Assembly: GCA_001899855.1 (NCBI GenBank)
Contig: MKWR01000023.1
Location: 1-64,000 of the forward strand
Length of the DNA stretch: 64,000 nucleotides
Direction of reading: 5' to 3'
Source of the DNA: Lysobacterales bacterium 63-13
GTDB lineage: Bacteria; Pseudomonadota; Gammaproteobacteria; Xanthomonadales; Rhodanobacteraceae
Shown one piece after another: positions 52,876 through 64,000 of the stretch (its first letter is position 1; each line of letters starts with the position of its first letter). A program made the position numbers and the translations under genes. The notes below the pieces were generated by a model. It did not search any database. It worked only from the letters and a program-made list of their open reading frames with translations, and had not been told where the DNA came from.

Positions 52876-55800
52876 GTCGTACCGCGAGGAGTTTCAACAT
52901 GAGCGCATCTCCATTAAGGAACAGCGTGCAGCTGAGTCTGCTTTCGGCAGCTATTTCATTCCTTGCCGGCATGGGCACGTTTTCAACCGTCGTCCAGGCG
53001 TCACCGGCGGCGGGTACGGTCGACCTCCTGGCAACGCCTCCCGAGCTCACCACCACGGTGGATCCCAACGTCGTCGTTACCTTCGACGATTCGGGTTCGA
53101 TGATGGCAACATCCCTGCCTGATTCATTGAGTGGAAGCTACGGAAACAAGTATTATTTTTCACCCGACACCAACTTGATTTATTTTGATCCGAGCAAAAG
53201 CTATCCGCCGCCACTCAAGGCCGATGGAAGTTCGTTCCCGAATGCCAGCTATACCGGTGCCTGGCGTGATGGTTTGTGTGCCAACGCAACTGGCAGCTAT
53301 TGCTATGGCTCCGCCAACACGTTGAATCTGTCGACGAGGTTCTATCAGGATTTCAGCAAGGTCACCAGTACGGGTGACGCACCCAATGCGCTGACCGGCG
53401 TTGACATCAGCAGCACGGTCCGCGGCGGAAGCAGCGGCAAGTACAATGGTGGCTTCTACTACACTTGTCCGACACCGTTCAGCAACACGGGCTGCACCGC
53501 GACCTACATCAATGACGAAACTGCCGCGGTACAGCAGAACTTTGCCAACTGGTATTCCTATTACCGTACCCGCAACTTGCTGTCGCGTACGGCACTGACG
53601 CGGGCGTATGGAAGCATCAGTGGTGATGTTCGCGTCGCTTGGCAGACGATCAATTCGGATTTTTCAAGTCCATATTCCCTTGCCAGTCCGGCACTGTCGA
53701 CCCGCGCGATCCAGAAGAACGTCGGGGCCTGGCGCAACAACTTCTACAACTGGATCTACAACACGGTCAGTACAGGCAGTACCCCCAATCGTCGCGCCAT
53801 GATCGCGGTGGGAAAGTTCTTCGAGCGTTCGCTCACCACAAACAACATGAATCCGTATTGGGAATTCACGCCGGATGGGCCTGAAGTGGGCCAGAACCTG
53901 TCCTGCCGAAAGAATTTCAACATGCAGGTTACGGACGGTTACTGGAATGACAATACGACAGCACTGAGTCCCGTTGCACCGGCGGGGTATTTCGATGGAC
54001 AGACGGCTCGCACGCTGCCCGATGGCAGGGCATTTGCCACGAACGATGCCGAAAGTCGAATAATCTGGGATGTGCAAGGAACCAAAGTATCCTTGTCAAT
54101 GGCGAATATCGGTTTCCATTATTGGGCCAAGGATCTGCAGCCAAGCCTCAACAACAATGTAACGCCGTATATTCCCGATCGATCCACCGGCGTCACCGGT
54201 TCGGTGCCCCTGCTGGCTGGTCAGGGCCCGCTGGACAACAAGGAAATCTACTGGAATCCAGTCAACGATCCGGCAACCTGGCAGCATCTTTCCCAGTTCA
54301 TGGTGACGCTGGGTGTCGCCGGTAGCCTGGATTTTCCTGGAGATCTTCTGCCTCTGCGCAAGGGCACGAATACCAGTGCATTGTCGACAGGCTGGCCGAT
54401 GCCCACCAACAACGCCCCACCCGGCGTTGATGACACCTGGCATGCCGCGGTCAACGGACGCGGCGCGTATTTCAGCGCAAGCAATCCACAGCAGCTGGTG
54501 CAGACGTTGACCGATATCCTGTCGGCCATCCTCGCGCAAAGCGCGGCGTCGACACCAATCGCGATTTCCTTGCCCCTGATCACCGCCGGGACGACCGGGT
54601 ACGCAGCAAGCTATCAAAGTTCGGATTGGTCGGGATCACTGACCCGACATAATCTGGACTCGAACTCTGAACCTGTTATTCCCCCGGTATGGGATGCAGC
54701 GTGCCTGTTGACGGGTGGTTCATGCAGCAGCACCGGAACCACGGTCACTCAGGCCCTGGCACCTACAGCGCGCAGGATATTCACGTCGGACGGCAAACCG
54801 GGCACCGGCAAGGCATTCCGCTGGAGTTCGCTCTCCGCATCGCAGATGAACAAACTCAATGCCGATCCCGCCAGCATCAACTTGAACGCTGTTCCACCCG
54901 CGCTTCCCTTTACCACGGATGGTCTTGGTTCGGATCGCGTCGACTATCTCCGTGGCGATCGCACAAGAGAGAGCATTGGCACGCCACGTTTCCGGACACG
55001 CGGTTCGTTGATGGGGGCGGTGATCAAGGGTGAACCCGTTTATGTCTCATCACCGACCAGCGGCTTCCGGGATATTTTTCCGGTGGGGACGCCCGAACAG
55101 GCCGCCAATGTGGCGGGCAACTCGTATGCCAAGTTCCAATTTGACAATCGTGCGCGCAGCCCCAATGTCTATGTCGGTTCGAACGATGGCATGCTGCACG
55201 CGTTCTCCGCTTCTTCCGGGCTGGAGCAATGGGCGTACGTGCCCAATGCCATCATCGAGAATTTGCGTTTGACCAAATCAACCCAGCAGTCCGCAAGCTT
55301 CGTTTCCACCGTGGATGATGCGCCGCAACAGATCGATGCGTTCATCGGTGGCCAATGGAGGACCTACCTGGTTGGTTCATTGCGGCTCGGCGGACGCGGC
55401 GTCTATGCGCTGGATGTTTCCAATCCTAACCCGGGTAGCGAGACCGCTGCCGCAAGCGCCGTGCCAAGGTGGGAGTTCACGAATGTTGCGCCGACCAGCG
55501 GTGGCGGAACGGACTGCCAGCCCGGTGCGCGCTTCTGTTCATCGCTGGGTTACACCTACGATTCGGTAAGCATTGCCCGACTTGAATACCAGAACAAATG
55601 GGCCGCAATCGTGTCGAGCGGCTATTTCCCGGAGGACACCGCTGATCCGGCAAGCAAGGATCCCGCTGCCAAGCGCACCTCGTTGCTTGTCATTGACCTT
55701 GAAACCGGGATCCTGATCAAGGAAATACGCACGCCAGCTCCCACCTCGGGCGTGAGCTATGGCCTTTCGACGGCCACGGTCTACGACTTCGGCTCCAACC

Positions 55801-56672
55801 AGATTGATGATATCGCCGTCGCTGGCGATCTCGCCGGCAACCTGTGGCGATTTGACTTGACTGGCGACCCGTCCACCTGGAAAGCCGACCTGATGTTCAC
55901 CTCCTACGGTGGCGGGGTTGCGGTCGGTGACCAACCGCTTTCCTTCAACCCCACCGCCATGCGTGATCCCGTGGCGCGTGTACCGATGTTTGTCTTCGGC
56001 ACCGGCAAGTATCTGGGCAAGCCCGATCGGACCAACAATATCCCGCAACAGTATTATTATGGGGTTCGGGATTATGGAACCTGCAGGTCGGGCAGCCCGG
56101 CTTGCTCGGTTTATCCGATTACACCGGCGAGTCTGGAGGAGCAAGTAATGTCCCAGACTTCAACCACGGGTGGCGATGGCAAGCTTTATCAGGTCCGGAG
56201 GATCACCAAGACCGCAACGCCCATGCTGGGTGCAAAGGGCTGGAAAATCCGACTAGGAAGTACTACAAATCCGAACTCCGGGATGACCGCGTCTGCGGGC
56301 GAACGCGCGCAGCGGCGAGCGTATCCATTCTATTCGGCCAATCTGGCAATGCTGTTCACGCTTGTCCCGAGGAACCAGGATCCGTGTTCGCCCGGCAATG
56401 ACTATGGTTTCGTCATTGTCAACGCGGCATCGGGATCATTCAACGCGCCCAGCAGTCCATTGGCTACGTCTGCCGATGTCGGCGTCTTGCTGCCGACCCC
56501 GCGACCGATAGGTACGCCAGTGGTTCCGCCAGGTGGTGGTGCGGTGGAAATCCCCGGAATCGACAAGACTACCCTGCCGATCAATGTGGCAGAGGCTGTC
56601 GAAGAAGCGCTGACGGGTGCCGATGACGTGTGGCACAGGAATGCCTGGCGAGAGCTGTTGAATATTTTCTAA
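52872..56672 (+). CDS. pilY1: Type IV pilus tip adhesin/assembly factor PilY1
   Basis: A 1266-residue exported protein, tip component with the minor pilins. A signal-like segment (about 17-43) precedes a vWA-like domain with MIDAS motif DDSGSM (72-77). The C-terminal half (about 720-1200) is the PilY1 beta-propeller, including VYVGSNDGMLHAFSA and the DLAGNLWRFDLTGD region where a calcium loop is expected. PilY1 promotes extension and mechanosensing. Overlaps pilX by 4 bp. A second ATG at codon 10 may be the true start. Confidence 0.93.
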   Translation: MSRTARSFNMSASPLRNSVQLSLLSAAISFLAGMGTFSTVVQASPAAGTVDLLATPPELTTTVDPNVVVTFDDSGSMMATSLPDSLSGSYGNKYYFSPDTNLIYFDPSKSYPPPLKADGSSFPNASYTGAWRDGLCANATGSYCYGSANTLNLSTRFYQDFSKVTSTGDAPNALTGVDISSTVRGGSSGKYNGGFYYTCPTPFSNTGCTATYINDETAAVQQNFANWYSYYRTRNLLSRTALTRAYGSISGDVRVAWQTINSDFSSPYSLASPALSTRAIQKNVGAWRNNFYNWIYNTVSTGSTPNRRAMIAVGKFFERSLTTNNMNPYWEFTPDGPEVGQNLSCRKNFNMQVTDGYWNDNTTALSPVAPAGYFDGQTARTLPDGRAFATNDAESRIIWDVQGTKVSLSMANIGFHYWAKDLQPSLNNNVTPYIPDRSTGVTGSVPLLAGQGPLDNKEIYWNPVNDPATWQHLSQFMVTLGVAGSLDFPGDLLPLRKGTNTSALSTGWPMPTNNAPPGVDDTWHAAVNGRGAYFSASNPQQLVQTLTDILSAILAQSAASTPIAISLPLITAGTTGYAASYQSSDWSGSLTRHNLDSNSEPVIPPVWDAACLLTGGSCSSTGTTVTQALAPTARRIFTSDGKPGTGKAFRWSSLSASQMNKLNADPASINLNAVPPALPFTTDGLGSDRVDYLRGDRTRESIGTPRFRTRGSLMGAVIKGEPVYVSSPTSGFRDIFPVGTPEQAANVAGNSYAKFQFDNRARSPNVYVGSNDGMLHAFSASSGLEQWAYVPNAIIENLRLTKSTQQSASFVSTVDDAPQQIDAFIGGQWRTYLVGSLRLGGRGVYALDVSNPNPGSETAAASAVPRWEFTNVAPTSGGGTDCQPGARFCSSLGYTYDSVSIARLEYQNKWAAIVSSGYFPEDTADPASKDPAAKRTSLLVIDLETGILIKEIRTPAPTSGVSYGLSTATVYDFGSNQIDDIAVAGDLAGNLWRFDLTGDPSTWKADLMFTSYGGGVAVGDQPLSFNPTAMRDPVARVPMFVFGTGKYLGKPDRTNNIPQQYYYGVRDYGTCRSGSPACSVYPITPASLEEQVMSQTSTTGGDGKLYQVRRITKTATPMLGAKGWKIRLGSTTNPNSGMTASAGERAQRRAYPFYSANLAMLFTLVPRNQDPCSPGNDYGFVIVNAASGSFNAPSSPLATSADVGVLLPTPRPIGTPVVPPGGGAVEIPGIDKTTLPINVAEAVEEALTGADDVWHRNAWRELLNIF

Positions 56673-56766
56673 GCATGCAAGGCAGGATCCATTTGGTCCG
56701 ACCAATCCGAAGTCTCCGGCTGTACGGCTCACAGCGCAGTCGGAGCATGTTTCCCAGGGGTATCTG

Positions 56767-57183
56767 ATGAACCTGCAAACCAATGGCAAAGGGTTTACCC
56801 TGATCGAATTGCTGATTGTCGTAGCAATAGTCGCGATTATCGCGGCCGTTGCATTGCCCAGCTACGATCGATATGTGCAACGCACGCGCCGTGCGGACGG
56901 TCGCGAAGCATTGATGCGCGTTGCCGCCGCGCAAGAGCGTTTTTACACCAACAGAAACCGGTACAGTACTGATGTGACGGCGGGTCTCGGATTGGGCACA
57001 AACTCCGAGAAAGGCTACTACTCCATTGCCGCTGCATTTGTCGGGGGGAGCGATCAGACCTATGTCCTGACGGCGACGCCTCAGGGAGCGCAGGCGAATG
57101 ATGCCTGCCATGAATTGACGATAAACAACACTGGCCTCAAGGCTGCACCAAGCGATACGGGAACCAATGGCGCGTGTTGGTAG
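56767..57183 (+). CDS. pilE: Type IV pilin PilE
   Basis: A 138-residue pilin with a short leader ending KG-FTLIELLIVVAIVAIIAAVALPSY, cleaved by PilD after Gly9, with Glu5 present. The C-terminus has two cysteines (DACHEL and GACW) placed to form the D-region disulfide. By analogy with other Lysobacterales it is a minor pilin of the fimT-pilVWXY1E operon. Its role as major subunit cannot be excluded, because no other pilA-like gene is in the window. Confidence 0.92.
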   Translation: MNLQTNGKGFTLIELLIVVAIVAIIAAVALPSYDRYVQRTRRADGREALMRVAAAQERFYTNRNRYSTDVTAGLGLGTNSEKGYYSIAAAFVGGSDQTYVLTATPQGAQANDACHELTINNTGLKAAPSDTGTNGACW

Positions 57184-57315
57184 AGTTGGCCCGGAGTCGA
57201 AGCGCAACAGTTGTTTGATGCAACCACTATTCGGCAACAACCGGCTTGCCGGTTCCATCACGCCACGATGGCTTGCTTGCCATATTTCGAGCAGATAGCC
57301 TGTGGGTGCCAAGCC

Positions 57316-57344
57316 TTGTTAGGCGTTGATCGAATCACTATAAT
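57316..57344 (+). promoter_or_regulatory. Sigma-70 promoter of the tRNA-Thr/tRNA-Val operon
   Basis: TTGTTA (57316-57321), a 17-bp spacer and a consensus TATAAT (57339-57344) lie 16 bp before the tRNA-Thr 5' end. Confidence 0.82.
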
Positions 57345-57359
57345 CCGCGTCCCTTCTGT

Positions 57360-57435
57360 GCCGGAATAGCTCAGTTGGTAGAGCGCGTCATTCGTAATGA
57401 TGAGGTCGTAGGTTCGATTCCTATTTCCGGCACCA
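57360..57435 (+). tRNA. tRNA-Thr(CGT)
   Basis: A 76-nt cloverleaf. Acceptor GCCGGAA pairs with TTCCGGC, anticodon stem CGTCA/TGATG surrounds loop TTCGTAA (anticodon CGT), and CCA is encoded. All arms are intact. Confidence 0.95.
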
Positions 57436-57450
57436 CCTTTTCAGGTCATT

Positions 57451-57525
57451 GGGCGGTTAGCTCAGCGGTAGAGCATTGCCTTCACACGGCAAGGGTCGCA
57501 GGTTCGAACCCTGCACCGCCCACCA
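57451..57525 (+). tRNA. tRNA-Val(CAC)
   Basis: A 75-nt cloverleaf. Acceptor GGGCGGT pairs with ACCGCCC, anticodon stem TTGCC/GGCAA surrounds TTCACAC (anticodon CAC), and CCA is encoded. It is 15 bp after tRNA-Thr and in the same transcript. Confidence 0.95.
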
Positions 57526-57677
57526 GACGATCACGCACACGGCCATTGCGAGCGGTCATGTTCCGCGCCTTGGCCTGTCCAGGCTTCGGATGTACGGTCG
57601 GAGCCTTCCGACCAGCGTGCTGGTCAGGCAGCCGCGCTTGAGGCAATCTGGCCGCTCCCGTCAGGAGTGGAACGCTC

Positions 57678-58148
57678 ATGATCAGCAAATCCTTTTCCGC
57701 CGTCAGGATCTTCTTTCTGGCATTGCTATTCCTTGCCATTTCGGGCGAGGCCCTTGCACAAGGATCGTTCAGAGGTGAATGGATCATCGTTGATGTCCAC
57801 AGCCCGGATTGGGCTGGTAACCCCGCAGCCGTGAAGCCGGCACCAGGTCCGGGTTTCGAAGGTGGAACGGTGGATTTCCGATCGTCCGAGGTTGTGTCCA
57901 ACGGTGCGTTGGCTTGCAGGAGTGCGGTCTACCAGATCCTCAATATCCGTCCCAATGAGATCTTCCAGGGCAGGGCAGGAACCTATGCCGAGCATGCCGC
58001 TGAATCGGCCGGTATATCCGACAATTCCAAAACGTTGCGGGTGACCTGTGGCAATGGCGAATCGGTCGACTACCACGAAGCTGGGAAATCCCTTGTCGTG
58101 TTATCCGGTGACTACCTGTACACGCTGATGCGCGAGGATCTGCGCTGA
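57678..58148 (+). CDS. Hypothetical secreted protein
   Basis: A 156-residue protein with a clear signal peptide (cleavage after ALA, residue 27). The mature part has two cysteines (ALACRS and VTCGNG) that may pair. No family recognised. The start has GGAACG upstream, a fair ribosome-binding site. Periplasmic or extracellular location is inferred. Confidence 0.7.
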   Translation: MISKSFSAVRIFFLALLFLAISGEALAQGSFRGEWIIVDVHSPDWAGNPAAVKPAPGPGFEGGTVDFRSSEVVSNGALACRSAVYQILNIRPNEIFQGRAGTYAEHAAESAGISDNSKTLRVTCGNGESVDYHEAGKSLVVLSGDYLYTLMREDLR

Positions 58149-58345
58149 TCAACTGGATGTTGGCCCAGTCCGGTTAACCACCGGCATGCCATTCGATTGA
58201 CGTCGACGTCATTGTTTGCGAGTTGGTTCGCCCCTTTTCCAGCGATCGGCTTACTGCCAGGGCGCGTCCTCACCAGTCAATTCAAGCAGTCGAGCCCCTG
58301 CCTGCGTCCTTTCGGGTTGCCAAGGGTTGGGCACAGCAATGCCAG

Positions 58346-59224
58346 TCAACCACCGCTGACCAGAAACCATTCCTGATACAGGACGAGCAGCTGGCTGCCA
58401 AAGACGAACCAGACCCATCCCGCGGCGGCAATGAATGGTCCAAACGGAATGGGTGTGCTTCGATCCTTTCCTTTTGCCGCCAGCACGATGCTGCCGACGA
58501 TCGCGCCGATCAGCGATGACAGCAGGATGATCGGCAGCAGGGCCGCCGCGCCCATCCATGCACCAAGGGCTGCGAGCAGTTTGAAATCGCCGTAGCCCAT
58601 GCCCTCCTTGCCGGTCATCAGCTTGAACAGCCAGAACACCGACCACAGGCTGAGCCAGCCAATGATCGCACCGAGAATGGCTTCGGCGGGCGCAACAAAC
58701 ACTGGCAGCAGGGAAATCAGCAGGCCAAGCCAGAGCAGGGGCAAGGTCAGCTGATCAGGCAGCAATTGCGTGCGTGCGTCAATTCCCGATGCCGCAATGA
58801 GGATCCAGGTGAACGCCAGGGCGGCAAGCAGTTGCCAGCCAAAACCAAACTTCCAGGCAACGACTGCACTGGCTGTGGCAGTGATGAGTTCCACCATCGG
58901 GTATTGCCAGGAAATGGCCGTCCTGCAGTAGCGGCAGCGCCCGCGCAGGATGAGAAAGCTCAGCAGAGGGATGTTGTCGAGAGGCGACAGCTCATGCTTG
59001 CAGTGCGGGCAATGTGAACCCTTGAACACCAGATCTGGCGGCGCTTCCTCTGCTGCGGGTTCCGTGTGGCCGAGAAACTCGCGAGCCTGTGACATCCAGT
59101 CATGTTCAAGGCGACGTGGCAGACGCAGGATCACGACATTCAAGAAGCTGCCCACTAGCAGTCCCAGCACCCCCGCGAGTGGAATCAGCGCACTCGGTTG
59201 TTCAAGCCACGACCAATCCATCAA
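58346..59224 (-). CDS. pilD: Prepilin peptidase / N-methyltransferase PilD
   Basis: A 292-residue inner-membrane enzyme that cleaves and N-methylates type IV pilins. The zinc-type four-cysteine loop is present (CPHC … CRYC). Both catalytic aspartates are visible, in IDARTQLLPD and GYGDFKLL. The end of the protein is at the left, and it is the last gene of the pilB-pilC-pilD run. A second Met directly follows the first. Confidence 0.95.
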   Translation of the reverse strand: MMDWSWLEQPSALIPLAGVLGLLVGSFLNVVILRLPRRLEHDWMSQAREFLGHTEPAAEEAPPDLVFKGSHCPHCKHELSPLDNIPLLSFLILRGRCRYCRTAISWQYPMVELITATASAVVAWKFGFGWQLLAALAFTWILIAASGIDARTQLLPDQLTLPLLWLGLLISLLPVFVAPAEAILGAIIGWLSLWSVFWLFKLMTGKEGMGYGDFKLLAALGAWMGAAALLPIILLSSLIGAIVGSIVLAAKGKDRSTPIPFGPFIAAAGWVWFVFGSQLLVLYQEWFLVSGG

Positions 59225-59552
59225 CGAAGCTCCGCTCGATCAAGCTGTCAAAATACCAGCTTTCACTTGCCACGAGACAGGATTGAGCGAACAGGCTGTG
59301 ACGCATTATTCCCGGAGCAGCAAGGGCGTTCGAGTGGCTCCCGACGTTGTCGTCTTGTCAAAGGAGTGGTTTCCGCCGTCCCAGGAGGAGCCGCCGCTGG
59401 CCTCGGGAAGGCTCCCCTGGAATACCGTTTCCTTGGGCGCGCTTAGCAGGAAGCCCAGTTACGGGCGATGGTTCTTCGCAAACTGCGATTGAGCTTCGGG
59501 CATGAATGCCCTTCCCTAGACTTCCAGCAACCATAAGCCCTGCCGATAGGAA
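59225..59552. other. Intergenic region between pilC and pilD
   Basis: 328 bp without a credible gene on either strand. In other pilus loci pilD follows pilC closely. Here the gap has only short, unsupported frames and could be a degraded gene or a pilD promoter region. Confidence 0.45.
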
Positions 59553-60830
59553 TCAACCCACCACCGCGCCAAGCTTGAAGATCGGCAGGTACATGCCTAT
59601 GACCATGCCGCCGACGATTACGCCGATGATGATCATGATGAAAGGCTCCAACAGGCTGGCGAGGGCGTCGACCGCGTTGTTGACTTCCTGCTCGTAGAAC
59701 TCTGCAATCTTGAACAACATGGTATCGAGCGCACCGGATTCCTCACCGATCGCGACCATCTGCACCACCATGTTCGGGAACAGGTTGGTCTGGCGAATTG
59801 CGAGCTGGAGTTGGTGGCCCACAGATACATCTTCACGAATTTGCTTGACCGCTTCGTTGTAAACCACGCTGCCAGTTGCGCCCGCCACCGAATCCAGTGC
59901 CTCGACCAGCGGCACGCCGGCCTTGAAGGTCACCCCCAAGGTGCGGGCGAAGCGTGCCATTGCCGATTGGCGAAGAATTTCGCCAATGACGGGCAGCTTG
60001 AGTACTGCACGGCCGATAAAATGCTGGAACTTGGTCGATCGCTTGTACACCGTAATGAAGGCGAAGATGCTGCCGACAAGCCAAAGCAGCAACAACCACC
60101 AATACGAAACCATGAAACGCGACATGCCCACGAGCATCAGTGTGAATGCCGGAAGGTCAGCGCCAAAGCCCTTGAATACTGATTCAAACTGGGGAATCAC
60201 AAAGATCAGCAAGATGCATGAGACCAAAACAGCAACTGAAAGCACCATGGCCGGATAAAACATGGCTTTCTTGATCTTGCCTTTGATGGCTTCGATGTTC
60301 TCCTGATAATTCGCGATCGTGTCGAGGATGGTATCGAGCACACCGGCCGATTCACCGGCCTTGACCAGGTTGCGGTAAAGCTCGTCGAACTGCACTGGAT
60401 ACTTGCCCAGTGACTCATTCAATGCGGATCCTCCTTCGATTTCAGTCTTGATATCGACCAGCATGTCCTTGAAGCGCGGGTTGTTCTGACCTCCGGCGAC
60501 AATCTCGAAACCCTGCACCATCGGGACGCCAGCCGCCATCATGGTCGCGAGCTGACGGCTGAAAACCGAAATATCCCGCGATTTTACGGACTTGCCGGTC
60601 TTGCCAAAAAGGGGCTTTGGCTTGGCCTTGACGCTTTGCGGATTGATCCCTTGGCGACGCAATTCGGCCTTGACCAGACTGGCGGACTTGGTCGTCATCT
60701 CGCCTTTCATGCGCTGGCCACGCTTGTCGAGGCCAACCCAGATGTAGGTATCCATCTGGCTCAGGGAAGCGCGCGATTTCCCGACGTTGGCCTTGACGCC
60801 GGCTTTGGCGGTTGCGGTCGTAGTTGCCAT
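59553..60830 (-). CDS. pilC: Type IV pilus inner-membrane platform protein PilC
   Basis: A 425-residue protein with two GspF domains (about 90-215 and 295-415). Helices are near 190-215, 240-262 and 390-415. It anchors PilB to the pilus base and positions pilins for extraction. The N-terminus is Ala/Lys-rich (MATTTATAKAGVKANVGKSR). Starts 3 bp after the pilB stop. Confidence 0.96.
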   Translation of the reverse strand: MATTTATAKAGVKANVGKSRASLSQMDTYIWVGLDKRGQRMKGEMTTKSASLVKAELRRQGINPQSVKAKPKPLFGKTGKSVKSRDISVFSRQLATMMAAGVPMVQGFEIVAGGQNNPRFKDMLVDIKTEIEGGSALNESLGKYPVQFDELYRNLVKAGESAGVLDTILDTIANYQENIEAIKGKIKKAMFYPAMVLSVAVLVSCILLIFVIPQFESVFKGFGADLPAFTLMLVGMSRFMVSYWWLLLLWLVGSIFAFITVYKRSTKFQHFIGRAVLKLPVIGEILRQSAMARFARTLGVTFKAGVPLVEALDSVAGATGSVVYNEAVKQIREDVSVGHQLQLAIRQTNLFPNMVVQMVAIGEESGALDTMLFKIAEFYEQEVNNAVDALASLLEPFIMIIIGVIVGGMVIGMYLPIFKLGAVVG

Positions 60831-60833
60831 GGC

Positions 60834-62561
<1,728 letters not shown>

Positions 62562-62702
62562 AAGAAGTCCGCGTAAACCCCTGTTGATACTGCGAATCTA
62601 CCGCAAATACATTGCCGAAAGAACACCTGCCGGGCAGTATAGTGGCCCAATCCACACAATTTCCGGCCGCTTCGACCCAGGGCCGCGAATTCCGGGGTAT
62701 CC

Positions 62703-63551
62703 ATGATCAGCATTGTCCTGCCGGCAAAGAATGAAGCCGCGGCACTGACTCACGTATTGCCGGCTTTGCGGAGCTCCCATCCAGAAGCCGAAATCATCGT
62801 CGTCGATGATGGCTCGACCGACGATACAGCCGAAATTTGCCACCAAAATGGCGTCAAGTCGCTGCGCCAGCCGTATTCAATGGGCAATGGCGCTGCCATC
62901 AAGCGGGGTGCCAGGGCGGCCAGCGGCGAAACGATTGTTTTCATGGATGCGGATGGCCAGCATGACCCCGCCCTCATCAGTCGATTGCTAAGCCGTATTG
63001 ACGAAGGCTTCGACATGGTCGTCGGCGCCCGTGACTGGTCCGGCCAGGCTGGCGTCAGCCGGGGATTGGCCAATGCGCTCTACAACTGGCTTGCCAGCCA
63101 CATGACCGGATTCGAGGTCAAGGACCTGACTTCCGGGTTTCGCGCTGTCCGCGCCGACAAGTTCCGCGAGTTCCTGCATCTGTTGCCAAACGGGTTCTCG
63201 TACCCGACGACCTGCACCATGGCCTTCTTCCGAAGTGCCTATGCCGTCGCCTATGAGCCGATTCCTGTTGCCAAGCGTGTCGGCAAAAGCCATATCAAGC
63301 CGATTCGTGATGGGTTGCGTTTTCTGCTCATCATTTTCAAGATTGCAACGTTGTACTCACCCCTGCGGCTGTTTGTGCCAATCAGTACGCTGTTCTTCGT
63401 TCTTGGACTCGCGTACTACGGCTTCACCTTCGCAACCCAGCACCGATTCACGAACATGAGTCTGCTGCTCTTCAGCGCCGCGGTGATCATATTCCTGATC
63501 GGTTTGATTTCCGAGCAGATCACCGCATTGACGTACCGGCGCGATACTTGA
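62703..63551 (+). CDS. Family 2 glycosyltransferase (DPM1-like)
   Basis: A 282-residue membrane glycosyltransferase. The GT-A domain has IVLPAKNEAAAL, nucleotide-binding VVDDGSTDDT and metal-binding MDADGQHDP. Two C-terminal helices (about 215-240 and 250-275) anchor it, as in polyprenyl-phosphate mannosyl/glucosyl transferases. It diverges from pilB and probably starts a glycan locus. Substrate unknown. Confidence 0.9.
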   Translation: MISIVLPAKNEAAALTHVLPALRSSHPEAEIIVVDDGSTDDTAEICHQNGVKSLRQPYSMGNGAAIKRGARAASGETIVFMDADGQHDPALISRLLSRIDEGFDMVVGARDWSGQAGVSRGLANALYNWLASHMTGFEVKDLTSGFRAVRADKFREFLHLLPNGFSYPTTCTMAFFRSAYAVAYEPIPVAKRVGKSHIKPIRDGLRFLLIIFKIATLYSPLRLFVPISTLFFVLGLAYYGFTFATQHRFTNMSLLLFSAAVIIFLIGLISEQITALTYRRDT

Positions 63552-63582
63552 GGCAATTCGGGTGTGAGCGCATATCCGGCAT

Positions 63583-64000
63583 TCAACTCATGCGGCGCAG
63601 ATAGCCGCCCGGCGCGACCGTGATCTGGATCTTGGCTTCGATGTCGCGATCGACGGCAAATTCCGGATGCTCGGCAAGGAATGCCTGAACTGCGGTCTTT
63701 GGATTGTTGCCGACATCCCATGGGCGATCGGGGTACATGCCAGCAGGCAAGTCCTCGATTATCGTGTCATACACGATGCAGTAGTTGCCCGGAGTCACCA
63801 GCGGTGCATAGGAATGCAGCTCGGCCAGCACATGCGCATGGGTGTGATTCGAATCCAGACAGACCATCACGCGATCGTAGCCGCGCGCGGCATGTTGCAC
63901 CTTAGCGACGATGGTCGGCTCTATCGACGATCCTTGCAGCATGTCGATGTGGCTGGCCAGTGGATGTGCGAGGATCGCCTCTCGGTTGTGTTCACGGATG
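63583..64000 (-). CDS. CmcI-like (cephalosporin hydroxylase family) protein, partial
   Basis: Only the C-terminal 138 residues are visible; the gene continues past the window's right edge. The frame reads through 64000 (IREHNREAILAHPLASHIDMLQGSS), then VMVCLDSNHTHAHVLAEL and GNYCIVYDT, which fits the CmcI/rhamnosyl O-methyltransferase family with an SAM-binding fold. In glycan clusters such proteins are thought to methylate sugars. Confidence 0.82.
   Translation of the reverse strand, partial: IREHNREAILAHPLASHIDMLQGSSIEPTIVAKVQHAARGYDRVMVCLDSNHTHAHVLAELHSYAPLVTPGNYCIVYDTIIEDLPAGMYPDRPWDVGNNPKTAVQAFLAEHPEFAVDRDIEAKIQITVAPGGYLRRMS

Overview
The window is a GC-rich gammaproteobacterial chromosome segment. 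The most likely source is the order Lysobacterales (Xanthomonadales), perhaps near Rhodanobacteraceae or Dokdonella. This is inferred from three things: the order lspA-ispH-fimT-pilV-pilW-pilX-pilY1-pilE, the pilB/pilC/pilD cluster bordered by glycan genes, and intergenic repeats built from GGGATTCGGG-type units. No rRNA, prophage or CRISPR array is visible.

Layout. 1-142 is a truncated copy of a dispersed palindromic element; a second, complete copy lies at 35728-36021. 320-7851 is an efflux island: a MarR regulator, an EmrA/EmrB-type pair and an RND adaptor/pump pair. A GNAT acetyltransferase and a YfiF-like SpoU methyltransferase follow. 9383-13093 (minus) holds a secreted protein, an M28 peptidase, MscL and a fumarylacetoacetate-hydrolase-family enzyme. 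13290-17751 is a four-gene MacAB-like ABC exporter. 17825-22052 has a YedA-like transporter, a small membrane protein, a Rieske ferredoxin and a BlaI/M56 pair. 22185-25870 (minus) is thiS-thiG-trmB plus an SLC13 permease. 26036-28387 is a large secreted DUF6600-like protein.

28603-31352 is the most unusual locus. A tRNA-Gly(CCC) gene is split in the 3' side of its anticodon stem by a 2.68-kb group II intron. The intron encodes an RT/maturase with an HNH domain. It also carries a second, complete tRNA-Gly(CCC) gene 16 nt upstream of the RT start codon. The 5' end (GTGCG), an EBS1/IBS1 pairing, domain V, a domain VI with a bulged A, and the restored anticodon stem all agree on the intron boundaries.

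31425-39465 holds rimK, a candidate small RNA, an OmpR-type two-component system, ilvE, the repeat element, a secreted DUF4124-like protein, asnB and a dienelactone hydrolase. 39670-44114 has a DUF551-like orphan gene and the sugar-nucleotide operon rmlA-rmlC-rmlD-manC, which would supply dTDP-rhamnose and GDP-mannose for surface glycans (rmlB is not in the window). 44147-49469 carries an S9 peptidase, pgi, lspA and ispH. 49649-57183 is the minor-pilin/PilY1 operon ending in pilE. tRNA-Thr(CGT) and tRNA-Val(CAC) follow. 58346-62561 (minus) is pilB-pilC-pilD. The right edge begins a probable glycan locus with a GT2 glycosyltransferase and a CmcI-family gene that runs off the window.

Together the pilus genes form much of a type IVa pilus system: processing (PilD), the extension motor (PilB), the platform (PilC), and the minor pilins with the PilY1 tip. 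No typical major pilin gene lies beside pilB/pilC; pilE at 56767 is the only long-pilin-like gene seen.
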